Below are positions 1-9,107 of a stretch of DNA of 64,000 nt, one piece after another (position 1 is the stretch's first letter; each line of letters begins with the position of its first letter). This stretch comes from WTGA01 sp965214055 (GTDB lineage Bacteria; Pseudomonadota; Gammaproteobacteria; Arenicellales; Poriferihabitantaceae), in assembly GCA_965214055.1 (NCBI GenBank), contig OZ243931.1, forward strand, positions 2,976,001-3,040,000. Reading direction: 5' to 3'. The notes under the pieces were generated by a model. That model was not told the origin of the DNA. It was given only the letters and a program-made list of their open reading frames with translations, and searched no databases. Both the position numbers and the translations under genes were made by a program.

Positions 1-416
1 TCACGCAGGGAAAATGGCAGGGTCAGCGCAATCAGCAGGAAGGTGCACAGGAACAGGGAAACCCCCAGCGCGGGGACCAGTTTCGCTTCCATGTGCTTGA
101 AAAACCGGACAATGCTGATCTTGGTAATGAGAATCACGCCGATCAGAATCCCCAAAGACAAATGGACCACGGTGCGGGCGGGCAATTCGATCTGGTAGGC
201 CCACAATCGCGGAACCATCTGGTACATCAGGTAGAGGTAAATGATGACGTAGACAAGTCCGAGAATCCGGTGCAGCCGGATCAGGGAGGCCGGGGCTTCG
301 CTTTTCAGTTTTTCGTGGTCAAACGGAAATTTCCAGATATAGAACATTAAAAACGTCAATGCGGCGGAAATGGCCACAAAAACCAGCCCAACGAAGGTAT
401 TTCCCAAAGATGTCAT
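1..416 (-). CDS. Membrane protein with possible heme-ligand histidines, 3' end cut by window edge
   Basis: The reading frame starts with ATG at 416 and stays open to the left edge, so only the first 138 residues are seen. Four hydrophobic segments are visible at about residues 7-28, 50-69, 83-103 and 113-133. Histidines at 49, 85 and 108 sit at or near membrane segments, an arrangement that could hold b-type heme, but no exact family is recognised. It lies 59 bases downstream of the DyP peroxidase gene on the same strand, so the two may be co-transcribed. A membrane redox role beside a heme peroxidase is inference. That it is a real coding gene rests on the long open frame and clear membrane pattern. 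Confidence 0.6.
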   Translation of the reverse strand, partial: MTSLGNTFVGLVFVAISAALTFLMFYIWKFPFDHEKLKSEAPASLIRLHRILGLVYVIIYLYLMYQMVPRLWAYQIELPARTVVHLSLGILIGVILITKISIVRFFKHMEAKLVPALGVSLFLCTFLLIALTLPFSLR

Positions 417-475
417 GCGTTACCCACTAGAGTATGGCTCCCGGTACGGTACCTGAAAAACCGGAACACCGCAGA

Positions 476-1354
476 TCAGCCCGGATTGAGCCGGGAAAGA
501 TCAAGCCTCCCGGTACTGTTTACCGGCGGGCACCAGTAATACCCGCCGGTAATCGGTCTTGAAAACCGGAACAGCCCGTCCACAATACCATCATCCCGAC
601 CGGTCATCCGGTGCATCTGCACTTCGAAGGCATCAAAATTCCGACCAAAGCCGACAAACATCAATCCGCTCCCGCTGGCGTTTGACCAGGGCAGGGAGCG
701 CCGGAGCAGAAAGGCTTCCGGGTCAAAACTTTCCTGAGCCGTCCGCTTGACATGGGCCGATTCGGGGGCATCAAATTCCTCATTGGTTTCTCGGTATCTA
801 CCGATGGCGCGATCCTGCTCTTCCCGACTCAGGCTGTTGAACGCATCAAAATCATGCGCCCATTGCTGGACGGCGACATACGAGGAACCGTCCAGTCCCG
901 GCCCGGCGTCGGTGACAAAGGCTGTTTCCATCGCTTCCTGTCCGACCGGGTTCTCGGTTCCATCCTCGTACCCTGTCAAATCCCTGCCAGTGTCATATTT
1001 GAATCCATCCAGCTGGCGGACGAGTGTGCCCTCCCCGCCAAGAATCTGCTTCACCTCCATGGCCCGGTGGACATTGTCTCCAATCCCGTTGCCCCGAATA
1101 CAGACCCACAGGTCCGCCTGGGTAGAGGGGACCGGGGGGCCGTGATCGAAATTCGGGAAAGAACACAGATTCGGGATGGCCCGTTTCAGCGGCTCGAACA
1201 GGGATGCGCCCAGTCCAAGGACCAGGTCACTCCCGACCCCAAGGTCGTGGAGCCCCCCGCACACGAACGACAGGTTGCCCGGCCGGGCAAAATCAAACTC
1301 CAAGTATCGCGCATGATCGGGGACAGCCGCCAATATTCCGGGTTGGAAGTTCAC
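476..1354 (-). CDS. DyP-type heme peroxidase (YfeX-like)
   Basis: The 292-residue protein belongs to the dye-decolorizing peroxidase family, which uses heme and hydrogen peroxide to oxidise bulky substrates. The family's GxxDG motif is present as GYEDG (residues 128-132, catalytic Asp131). The likely proximal heme ligand is His201 in a SAHVKR segment, and the distal arginine lies in the RRS motif around 218-219. No Tat or Sec signal is visible, so it is probably cytoplasmic, as YfeX is. The start is GTG at 1354, supported by an AGGAGG Shine-Dalgarno (complement of 1364-1369) nine bases upstream. The gene diverges from the BCCT transporter and precedes a membrane protein on the same strand. 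The natural substrate cannot be read from sequence. Confidence 0.93.
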   Translation of the reverse strand: MNFQPGILAAVPDHARYLEFDFARPGNLSFVCGGLHDLGVGSDLVLGLGASLFEPLKRAIPNLCSFPNFDHGPPVPSTQADLWVCIRGNGIGDNVHRAMEVKQILGGEGTLVRQLDGFKYDTGRDLTGYEDGTENPVGQEAMETAFVTDAGPGLDGSSYVAVQQWAHDFDAFNSLSREEQDRAIGRYRETNEEFDAPESAHVKRTAQESFDPEAFLLRRSLPWSNASGSGLMFVGFGRNFDAFEVQMHRMTGRDDGIVDGLFRFSRPITGGYYWCPPVNSTGRLDLSRLNPG

Positions 1355-1563
1355 CTTGAAATTCCTCCTGTAAGGTCACGGAAACACAAAGCGGTCAAAT
1401 CCGCTTTTGCAATTTCGATATTCTATAATGAAGTCGGGAGGCGAAGAAACCGCTTATTTTTGCCTGGGAGGGCATGCGGTCCTGGTCGCTCTGTGCAAAA
1501 CCAGATACATTCGGGTATAGTGTCGATACCAACAAGTACAATAAACATCGCGAGGCAAAGAAC

Positions 1564-3306
1564 ATGGCACTCCCCCCACCACTCGTTGAGTTAAAAATAG
1601 ATAAAAAGAAATCCGGGTTTTATGAAGGGTTCAACCAGACCGTCACCCTAAGCTCAAAAGTACTGATCGTCCTGATTGTCATCTGGGCGGCAATGGACCC
1701 GGAACGGGCCGGGCAGGTGCTCCGGGAAATCCAGAATTGGGCACTGGAGCATTTCAACGCGTACTATATCTATGCGGTTGCGTTTTATGTTTTCGTCTGC
1801 CTGTTCATCGCGTTGTACCCGCCTTTCGGAAAAGTCAAGCTGGGCGACCCGGACGGGAAACCGGAATTTGCGGATTTCTCGTGGTTCTCGATGATGTTCG
1901 GCGCGGGAATCGGCATCGGCATGCTCGGGTATGCAGCGGCGGAACCGATCTGGCATTTGGGAAACAACCCGGAAATTATTATGAGCAAGGAGGCCATCCA
2001 GGCGCTTTTTGCCAGCAGCAACATCGCGTTGGCAGAAGGAGCGGATGTCTTTGCTGAATATCACACCCAACTCGCTGCAGGGACGATTGCGGCCATCGAT
2101 GGGCTGGCCATTCCCAAAACAGAATCCGCAGTCGGGGGGGCGTATCGCTATGCCTTCCTGCATTGGGGACTGGGAACCTGGGCCACCTATTCCCTGGTGG
2201 GGATCACCCTTGCCTTTTTCAGTTACCGGCGCGGCCTGCCGTTGACAATCCGTTCGGGATTGAGCTCCCTGTTTGGCCGGTCGATGGAAGGTCCCCTGGG
2301 CAGTATCGTGGATATTGCCGCGGTACTGTCCACCCTGCTCGGGATCTCTCAGACCATCGGCCTGGGTCTCAACGCATTTGCGTCGGGACTGCACAACATT
2401 ACCGGGGCGGACTGGCTGATGACAGCCGGAGAAAACCCGGTACCCACCACGGGGGCCCTGCTGGTGTCTTTGGCGGTGGTGATGATCCTGTCCACGGCGT
2501 CTGCCCTGTCAGGAGTCGGGAAGGGCATCAAATGGCTTAGCAATACCAATATGGTCCTGTCCTTTTCGTTGCTGACATTTTTCCTGATTTTCGGGGCCAC
2601 CGCCTTTGCCTTTGAATTGCTTGGCAAGGGAATCTTCAATTATATCGTTCATTTGCCGGCCATGACCCTGACCGTGTGGGACCCTGCAACGGAACTCGGT
2701 GGATGGCAGACGGGCTGGTCCGTTTTCTTCTGGGCCTGGGCCATCGCATTCGGCACCTTTGTCGGCATATTCCTGGCTCGCATCTCCAAAAACCGCACGA
2801 TCCGGGAATTCGTGGCCGGTGCAATTGTCGCACCTTCCCTCATGTGCTTTATCTGGTTCACCTTCGTCGGCGGTACGGCCATTGACCTGGAGTTGAGCGG
2901 GGCAGCGGAAGGAAGAATATTTGGTTCAAACCTCACGTATCAGCTTTATGAGGTGATCAACATCATGCTCTCACCCGCCCTGGCCACGTTGATGTCCGTC
3001 ATGATTGTGATTCTGCTTCTCACGTATCTGGTCACCTCGGCAGACTCGTCAATCCTGGTCATCAACACCATCAATTCAGGAGGAGACCATGCGGTCAAAA
3101 CCGGCCAGAGACACCTGTTTATCTGGGGCATCATACTCACCGCAGTCATTGGGGTCCTGTTGCTCGCCGGGGGCTTGAGGGCGATCCAGTCGGCCATGAT
3201 CGTGGGTACCATTCCCTTCACGATGGTCCTGATACTCATGGGAATCGGGTTGCTCAAGGCCCTGATCCGGGACAACATGAGAAGTAAGGAAGCCGGCAAC
3301 GGTTGA
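1564..3306 (+). CDS. BCCT family transporter (betaine/choline/carnitine or DMSP type)
   Basis: This 580-residue multi-helix membrane protein is a secondary transporter of the betaine-choline-carnitine family. The family glycine-rich stretch GAGIGIGMLGYAAAEPIWH and the tryptophan-rich signature around WSVFFWAWAIAFGTFVG, followed by ARISKNRTIREF, are clear. About twelve hydrophobic segments fit the fold. The start was set at ATG 1564, eight bases after a GAGG Shine-Dalgarno; an in-frame ATG at 1474 would add 30 residues with no family resemblance. A TATAAT -10-like hexamer lies at 1424-1429 with a poor -35, so promoter assignment is weak. A bidirectional terminator follows at 3363. The substrate is a quaternary amine or sulfonium compound by family, not resolved further. 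Confidence 0.95.
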   Translation: MALPPPLVELKIDKKKSGFYEGFNQTVTLSSKVLIVLIVIWAAMDPERAGQVLREIQNWALEHFNAYYIYAVAFYVFVCLFIALYPPFGKVKLGDPDGKPEFADFSWFSMMFGAGIGIGMLGYAAAEPIWHLGNNPEIIMSKEAIQALFASSNIALAEGADVFAEYHTQLAAGTIAAIDGLAIPKTESAVGGAYRYAFLHWGLGTWATYSLVGITLAFFSYRRGLPLTIRSGLSSLFGRSMEGPLGSIVDIAAVLSTLLGISQTIGLGLNAFASGLHNITGADWLMTAGENPVPTTGALLVSLAVVMILSTASALSGVGKGIKWLSNTNMVLSFSLLTFFLIFGATAFAFELLGKGIFNYIVHLPAMTLTVWDPATELGGWQTGWSVFFWAWAIAFGTFVGIFLARISKNRTIREFVAGAIVAPSLMCFIWFTFVGGTAIDLELSGAAEGRIFGSNLTYQLYEVINIMLSPALATLMSVMIVILLLTYLVTSADSSILVINTINSGGDHAVKTGQRHLFIWGIILTAVIGVLLLAGGLRAIQSAMIVGTIPFTMVLILMGIGLLKALIRDNMRSKEAGNG

Positions 3307-3362
3307 AGTCGGGGTGCAGCATGACGGTCATGAAGCGATCCTGGCATGCATGGATGCCGGAC

Positions 3363-3393
3363 AAAAAAAACCCGCCGGATGGCGGGTTTTTTT
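3363..3393. terminator. Bidirectional rho-independent terminator
   Basis: A CCCGCC/GGCGGG stem with a four-base loop is flanked by an A-run on the left and a T-run on the right. It can therefore end transcripts from both the BCCT gene on the plus strand and the cold-shock gene on the minus strand, which converge here. Confidence 0.9.
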
Positions 3394-3408
3394 GATTCAA
3401 TCTGGGAT

Positions 3409-3606
3409 TCAAACTGTAACGTTTGAAGCCTGAAGTCCCTTTGGTCCGTTTTCGATTTCGAACTTGACCGTCTGGCCTTCTTTCAGGGTTTTGAACCCCG
3501 AACCAAGAATGGAGCGATAGTGTACAAACACATCCTCCCCCTGGCTTTGTGAAATGAATCCGAATCCCTTGGATTCGTTGAACCACTTAACAGTTCCTGT
3601 AACCAT
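3409..3606 (-). CDS. Cold-shock domain protein (CspA family)
   Basis: A 65-residue single cold-shock domain protein that binds single-stranded RNA or DNA. The RNP1 motif KGFGFI and RNP2 motif VFVHY are intact, as is the opening GTVKWFNESKGFGFI pattern. The length is typical of the family. The start ATG at 3606 follows an AGG-rich sequence about twelve bases upstream. The nearest upstream gene starts to the right and is also on the minus strand, leaving a 208-base leader that could hold a temperature-sensing 5' UTR as in other csp genes; no conserved cold box was verified. It shares a terminator with the convergent BCCT gene. Confidence 0.96.
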   Translation of the reverse strand: MVTGTVKWFNESKGFGFISQSQGEDVFVHYRSILGSGFKTLKEGQTVKFEIENGPKGLQASNVTV

Positions 3607-3814
3607 AATATTTTTATTACCTGAGTAAAATGTTTAATGTATTGGGTTGCAACAGAATAAAAAATGGAACACTGTGGGAGTAACACGGAAGGAACAACCA
3701 AATAGACCAAAAATCTGCAGCGGGGCGAAATGTACTCTATTTGAATCGCAATTGATACCGATTTGCCGATTTATTATTCAACAAATGGCCCAATCCGGGT
3801 TCCGAAGGCAACAT

Positions 3815-6796
3815 TTATTCTGAACTGAGCTCCAGGCTCCTGTGTTCCAGTCCCAGTCTATCAATGGAGTCCTGGGATTCGCAACTGGTAATGAGGCCGA
3901 TGCTGGCCCGGTCCGGGTCCAGATATTTTTCCGTTACCCTGCGCAAATCCCCAAGGCTGGTATCCAGCACCCGTTTCCTGAACTCCATTCTCTGCTCGAT
4001 CGTGTGCCCGAAAAGATGATTGTAGAAGGCCTTTTTCGCTTCTCCTGCAGGAGAAGCTGGCTTGTCCATGGCGGCAATGACTCCAAGAACCGCCTCTTCC
4101 AGCTGGTGGGGGAGATGTTTCCCGGAGGATACCCAGTCCACCGCCCGGTCAAAATCATCCAGGGTTTCCTCCAGCCGGGGGTCCCGGTACGAGAAAAACC
4201 GGAAGGACGCCGAATTGGCATCCTGCCCCGCACCCCCGCCATACGCTCCACCCTGCTCCCGGATACTTCGGTGCAAAAATCCATTGCGCATGAATCCGGC
4301 CAGCACATGAAGAACGGCATGATCTTCATGACTGGAAGGCACCGTTTCATACGCCTTCGCGCAGAAATTAACCTGGGTTGAGGTGGTCCAGGCCTCGCGG
4401 ACATGGGACCGGGTTGTCGGAAGATGGAGTGCGGATGAAGTTTTTCCGGGGCGGCTGCCGTGCCAGCAGGATTCCAGATCATGGCTCACCCTTTCCTGCT
4501 GTTCCTTCTCTGCAATGAGAAGAAACTGTTTTCCCGATTCCAGTATTCTTCGGTGCAGTCGCCGGAACCGGGACAGCATTTCGTTTCCCTGATCCGGATC
4601 GCCCATCTTTTCACGGACGGATTTCAGGCGGCGAATGCCTTCCAGTCCACCGAAACGATGAGTGAGTTGTGCGGAGGGACTCATCGCACTGGACGCGAGT
4701 TGCATGGCCAGAATGTGCCCCTGTCCGGTGATACTGCCTTCCATTCTGGCGCAGGCCTGTTCAATGAGTTCCCGGAGCCGCCGGTCTTCATCAAACCGCA
4801 CTTCGTGCACAGTTCGGTACATCAACTCAGACATTGCCGCATGCTTGTCCAGCAGGGATTTGGAAGAAAAGGTGAGTACTGAATCGATTTTCTGGACATC
4901 CCCGGACCGGCTGCGAATGCTGCTGAAACAATGGATACCGCCGCTGACCTGGGCCTGCCAGACCTTGACCTGTGTATAGTCTTTATCACCAATGCCAAAT
5001 TCGGTTAGACAACTGGAGTACAGGGGCAGGATATCCAGCAACTCCGCCTCCAGGTCCGGAAGCTGCACGACCACCTGCTGATAGCACAGCCCGTTCGTAC
5101 CCTGTCCATAAAAACTCAACGGCGGGATGCCGGACCGCATCGATGGCTCGATTCGTTGTGGTTCCGATATATTTTTTGGAATGTCCTCCAGCCCGACTTT
5201 TGGAAGAACGCCGGGATCGTCCTCCTGGCTCTGGCGTTCCGCAAGGGCCCGGGAGCGCAGGATGATCCGGTCCGCCGCTTCGGAAGAAAGGGACTCCCTG
5301 ATGGCCGCCAGTTGCTGTATTTCCGCATTGGCTTTTCGCTGGGCCATGCCGGAATCCGGCTTCAGGGCCAATGTCACCCGGTGTGGATTGTCCAGAATCA
5401 GCTGCTGGATCAGGTCGGGAATAAAGCGTTCATCGGTGATCTGTTCTCTCAGTTCGGCCAGCACCGGGTCGATATCCAGCAACCTGACCGGGTCCCCCCG
5501 ATGGATTGCCGTGGACAGGCCCGCCAGGATCAACTGCAGTCCATAGGGAAAGCTGTCCCCCGATATCTCCCGCTGGTTCAATTCCAGCTGGTGGAGTGAG
5601 GCTTCGACCTGTGCCACCGGCACTCCATCCCGGACGATTTCCCGCAATGCGCCCAGAATCAGTTCTTCGACTTCCCGGGTCGCCGTTTCCGGGCAGCCTT
5701 CCAGACCGGCCATGAAACTCATTTCCCGGTTGGAGTTCTCAAGGCCACAAAGAGGCGATGGCGCACTCCCGAGGGTCGAGGTTTCCAGTACTTTCAGCAA
5801 CGGGCTTGCGCTGTTGTCCAGCAACACGCTGGACAACAGTTGCGCCTTGAACAGTGCGCTGAAATCCGTGCTGCGGCCCAACAGCCATCCCATCACGACA
5901 TGGGTTTTGTCCTGGTTGCTTTCTTCAACCGGATAAAATTCTTCAACCCGGATTGGAGCCAGGTATCGCTTTTCGTCATGGACCTCAACCCGAAGAGTGC
6001 TTTTTTCGAATTTCGATAAAGCGAGTTCTTCAAATTTCTGCTGGTGCCCGGCTGCGGGGAGATTGCCGAATGTCATGAAAACGGCATTGCTGGGATGATA
6101 ATGGGACCGGTGGAAACTGACCAGCTGTTCGTGGCTCAGGTCCGGAATATGATCCGGTTCCCCCCCGCTGTTGTAATGGTAGGTTGACGTTGGAAACAGG
6201 TATTTGCTCATGGTTTGCCACAACACATTGTTGGTGGAACTCATGGAACCTTTCATTTCGTTGTAGACAACTCCCTTGAATAGCAGTTTGCTTTCAGGGT
6301 TGTCCGGTTCAGCAAATTCAAGTCGGTGACCTTCCTGTGCAAAATCCAGGTCATGCAATCTCGAAAAAAAGACCGCATCCAGGTATACGCTCAGGAGATT
6401 GTCAAAATCCTTGCTGTTCTTGCTGGCAAACGGGTACGCGGTCCAGTCACTGCTTGTGAACGCATTCATGAAAGTATTCAATGAACGCCTTATCATCATG
6501 AAAAAAGGATCCCTTACCGGGAATTTCCGGCTTCCGCACAGTGCCGTATGTTCGAGAATATGGGCGACGCCGGTGGAGTCCATGGGGACGGTACGAAACG
6601 CCACCAGAAATACATTTTCAGAATTTTCACTGCTCAAGTGGTAGTGCACGGCACCCGTCGTGCGGTGCTCGTATTCTTCCAGCATCGTGTTGAGCGCAGG
6701 AACCCATTCCGACCGCTTCCATTCAAATGCATCATGACACGATTCGGGTTGCACGGGGATCGGCTGGTTCACTTCTGCGGCACTGGTTTCTGGCAT
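3815..6796 (-). CDS. M16C zinc metallopeptidase, presequence-protease (PreP/Cym1) type
   Basis: The 993-residue length and overall architecture match the PreP/Cym1 branch of the insulinase superfamily, which degrades short unfolded peptides inside a closed chamber made of two homologous halves. The inverted zinc motif HxxEH is seen as HILEH at residues 79-83, and the downstream zinc ligand lies in the NEMKGSMSS segment near residue 178. Both elements are intact, so the enzyme should be active. No signal peptide is seen, and a cytoplasmic location is likely. The gene stands alone between the cold-shock gene and NnrS on the same strand, with over 200 bases on either side. The cellular substrate in bacteria is not established. 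Confidence 0.95.
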   Translation of the reverse strand: MPETSAAEVNQPIPVQPESCHDAFEWKRSEWVPALNTMLEEYEHRTTGAVHYHLSSENSENVFLVAFRTVPMDSTGVAHILEHTALCGSRKFPVRDPFFMMIRRSLNTFMNAFTSSDWTAYPFASKNSKDFDNLLSVYLDAVFFSRLHDLDFAQEGHRLEFAEPDNPESKLLFKGVVYNEMKGSMSSTNNVLWQTMSKYLFPTSTYHYNSGGEPDHIPDLSHEQLVSFHRSHYHPSNAVFMTFGNLPAAGHQQKFEELALSKFEKSTLRVEVHDEKRYLAPIRVEEFYPVEESNQDKTHVVMGWLLGRSTDFSALFKAQLLSSVLLDNSASPLLKVLETSTLGSAPSPLCGLENSNREMSFMAGLEGCPETATREVEELILGALREIVRDGVPVAQVEASLHQLELNQREISGDSFPYGLQLILAGLSTAIHRGDPVRLLDIDPVLAELREQITDERFIPDLIQQLILDNPHRVTLALKPDSGMAQRKANAEIQQLAAIRESLSSEAADRIILRSRALAERQSQEDDPGVLPKVGLEDIPKNISEPQRIEPSMRSGIPPLSFYGQGTNGLCYQQVVVQLPDLEAELLDILPLYSSCLTEFGIGDKDYTQVKVWQAQVSGGIHCFSSIRSRSGDVQKIDSVLTFSSKSLLDKHAAMSELMYRTVHEVRFDEDRRLRELIEQACARMEGSITGQGHILAMQLASSAMSPSAQLTHRFGGLEGIRRLKSVREKMGDPDQGNEMLSRFRRLHRRILESGKQFLLIAEKEQQERVSHDLESCWHGSRPGKTSSALHLPTTRSHVREAWTTSTQVNFCAKAYETVPSSHEDHAVLHVLAGFMRNGFLHRSIREQGGAYGGGAGQDANSASFRFFSYRDPRLEETLDDFDRAVDWVSSGKHLPHQLEEAVLGVIAAMDKPASPAGEAKKAFYNHLFGHTIEQRMEFRKRVLDTSLGDLRRVTEKYLDPDRASIGLITSCESQDSIDRLGLEHRSLELSSE

Positions 6797-7166
6797 TTTG
6801 ATTACTGGTCCATGCCGAAAATGATGTTCTCGGCTGTGTTGTTATGTTTGGTTGGTTTCGGTGGAATCCCAGGACGATCCCCCGGGCACGGTTAGTTTAC
6901 CTGAGCGGCACTCATTTGATAATCCTTTCGGCATTCGAATTTTTTATGGAATTCATACGCTTTGCTAACAAAACCAGGTCGCTGGTCGTCTTGACGGATC
7001 ATTAAAATGGTAAACCGTCGGTCGTCAGGTGATGGACCGAAGGCTTAAAAGACCACGTTCGTCACCCGATGCTGGTATTTCTGGACCAAAAGTTTGAAGT
7101 CCTGTTTATTACCATTCCGTATGAACAGTGATTCCTTGTTGAATATTTCATGCCCCTGGTTTACTG
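6797..7166. other. Intergenic region, nothing recognised
   Basis: About 370 bases between the 3' end of nnrS and the start of the M16 protease gene. It is more AT-rich around 6930-7000 and probably holds the protease promoter. No small coding frame with family resemblance, RNA or clear terminator hairpin was found. Confidence 0.5.
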
Positions 7167-8348
7167 CTAACCATCAACACGGGGGGACACCCACATTGAG
7201 TAATACAGTACTGTGAAACTGGCAAATCCAAGAATCCAGAAATACTGCGATACCACCACCCACAACATGTAGTACTCCAGATCAAACAGGGGAAGAATGG
7301 CTCTTGTAATCACAGATACCACGATATAGCCAAAAACAATGCCTGCCCACCTGGGCGGACTGTGAATATTCCGGCCCGTATGCCCCAATGAAACCCGGGA
7401 CATCATTCCGCAGGTCATCAGGCCAATGCCGCCAATGGCAAACATGTGCAGGGCCAAAGATGGCGGAACCGACCACCCCGTCAACCCCACTGCCTTGAAG
7501 GCAAACCCGGAAACTATAAAAGCGTACGCCAGGTAAAGCACCCACAAAAGAGGTTTTTCCCACATGGCGGGGACATACCAGTCATATAGCCGGACCAGAT
7601 GCACCCCACACAGCAACAATGCCACCAGCGCACTCAATCCCGGAATCCTGACAAACACTTCGACCATCCAGAAAACCAGCACCAGAACCAGGCTGCCCAC
7701 ATCCACCCATTTTCGATTTCTCAACGGCACATCCAGGAACAGCCCATTTTCCATGAACATGGGAATCACCCGTCGGGAAATCGTCAGGATCAGGGCGATA
7801 ATCAGGTAAAAACCGGAATACAGCCCGTAGTGGATTCCTTCATCAATCACCCCGAAAGCACCCAGATAGAACAGAACATTCGACAAGACAATCAGTCCGA
7901 TTTTTATCCATATACTCCATTGACGCATTTTTCCATGCCGGTATAGCGGGAGACCAATGAGAAGGAGCAGCCCACCCTGAAACAGTAAATCAAATACCGC
8001 TGTGAAGATGAGCAGGGAGTGGTTGCCTGCCAAAAACAGTCCTCTCGCGACAAGCCAGAAAACAAAAACAGTAAGTAATGGCCACCCGCTGACGGGGGGA
8101 GTTTTGGTCCAGTTCGGGACAGCGGTCAGCAAAAATCCGGCCACCACTGCCATCGCAAACCCGTAAATCATTTCATGTCCGTGCCAGTGCACGGACAACA
8201 TTCCATTCAGGCCAAGACGCACATTGTACTGAAGCAACCCCAGCCACAGTGCCATGGAAACGATTGCCCACAGGGACGCACCCAGAAAGAAAGGCCTGAA
8301 CCCGACTTGCCAGATCGGACGCTTTTCAAATTTATGTGTTGTCATCAA
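7167..8348 (-). CDS. nnrS: NnrS family heme-copper membrane protein
   Basis: A 393-residue, roughly twelve-helix membrane protein of the NnrS family. In other bacteria NnrS contains heme and copper and helps cells withstand nitric oxide stress, often under control of NO-responsive regulators. The hallmark WHGHEMIYGFAMAVVAGFLLTAVPNW region (residues about 54-79) carries the conserved histidines. The gene is not next to nitrite or nitric oxide reductase genes in this window. A short palindrome, GTACC-ACGC-GGTAC, lies upstream near 8396-8409, but it does not match FNR or NsrR sites I can name. The start ATG is at 8348; a second in-frame ATG follows immediately. Confidence 0.93.
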   Translation of the reverse strand: MMTTHKFEKRPIWQVGFRPFFLGASLWAIVSMALWLGLLQYNVRLGLNGMLSVHWHGHEMIYGFAMAVVAGFLLTAVPNWTKTPPVSGWPLLTVFVFWLVARGLFLAGNHSLLIFTAVFDLLFQGGLLLLIGLPLYRHGKMRQWSIWIKIGLIVLSNVLFYLGAFGVIDEGIHYGLYSGFYLIIALILTISRRVIPMFMENGLFLDVPLRNRKWVDVGSLVLVLVFWMVEVFVRIPGLSALVALLLCGVHLVRLYDWYVPAMWEKPLLWVLYLAYAFIVSGFAFKAVGLTGWSVPPSLALHMFAIGGIGLMTCGMMSRVSLGHTGRNIHSPPRWAGIVFGYIVVSVITRAILPLFDLEYYMLWVVVSQYFWILGFASFTVLYYSMWVSPRVDG

Positions 8349-9107
8349 ATCAGAACAGGAAGATTACACTGCAAACAATATTTCTTGCTTACCGTACCAC
8401 GCGGTACAAGAACCGGGAACGAGTTTTGTGCTGGACGCATTTTGAGAGATTCCAGAAGGGATTTTACACCTCCTGTCTCCCTCCTGTATCTGAATGATTG
8501 ACTGTCCGACTGGTTTCGGGGGTTAAATAATTTGAAGATCCTGCCTGACGGAGGGCAATGACCGAATTATCAAAAAACAGTGGAGTTTCGCTCAACCATT
8601 CACGATGTCATCGAAGACCAACAAACCGAACCGGTTGTCTGCTCTGGACACTCCGTCCCAAGGACCGTCTGTAAACCGCCGTCAGACCCATCCCCTGCAT
8701 CACGGAACCAGCTGACCACCGTACACAACCTGTCGGCACCGCTCCGTTGTCAAGACCCAGAAACCAGACTGACAACCCCCATACCCCGTCACATCACCGA
8801 CAGACTGCTCCTGCTCACTGGCGAATCCCGCGCACTACCGATGGTCACTCCATGGACAATCAATCCACCCCCCACAAAACTCCTCAACTTTGCAGCGCGG
8901 GATGGTTCTGGATAAACAGAAAAGGCTTGTTTCTATAACGCAATTCCCTTAGTATCCGAGACTAATAGAGATCAAGTCGGTTAATTACCATTCTTTAAAT
9001 TGTCATTCGAAAATTTATCTGTCGACCCGAAGCATCCCCCAGGCAGTTTCATTTCAACAGTCCGCACAATAGCCTGCTAACACCTACTTCACACCGAATC
9101 AAAAATA
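8349..9107. other. Long intergenic region between nnrS and the polyamine operon
   Basis: About 760 bases between two divergent genes. The left part should carry the nnrS promoter and the right part, AT-rich from about 8940, that of the ABC importer. A frame of 111 codons at 8580-8915 has Pro/Thr/Arg-rich, unstructured composition and no family resemblance; I treat it as non-coding. No RNA or mobile element was recognised. Confidence 0.5.

Noticed and set aside
752..1594. 280-codon plus-strand frame opposite the DyP gene
   Set aside because: Antisense shadow of the peroxidase; the peroxidase motifs on the minus strand are complete.
8580..8915. 111-codon frame between nnrS and the importer
   Set aside because: Pro/Thr/Arg-rich, no family pattern, no ribosome binding site; probably chance in a GC-rich gap.
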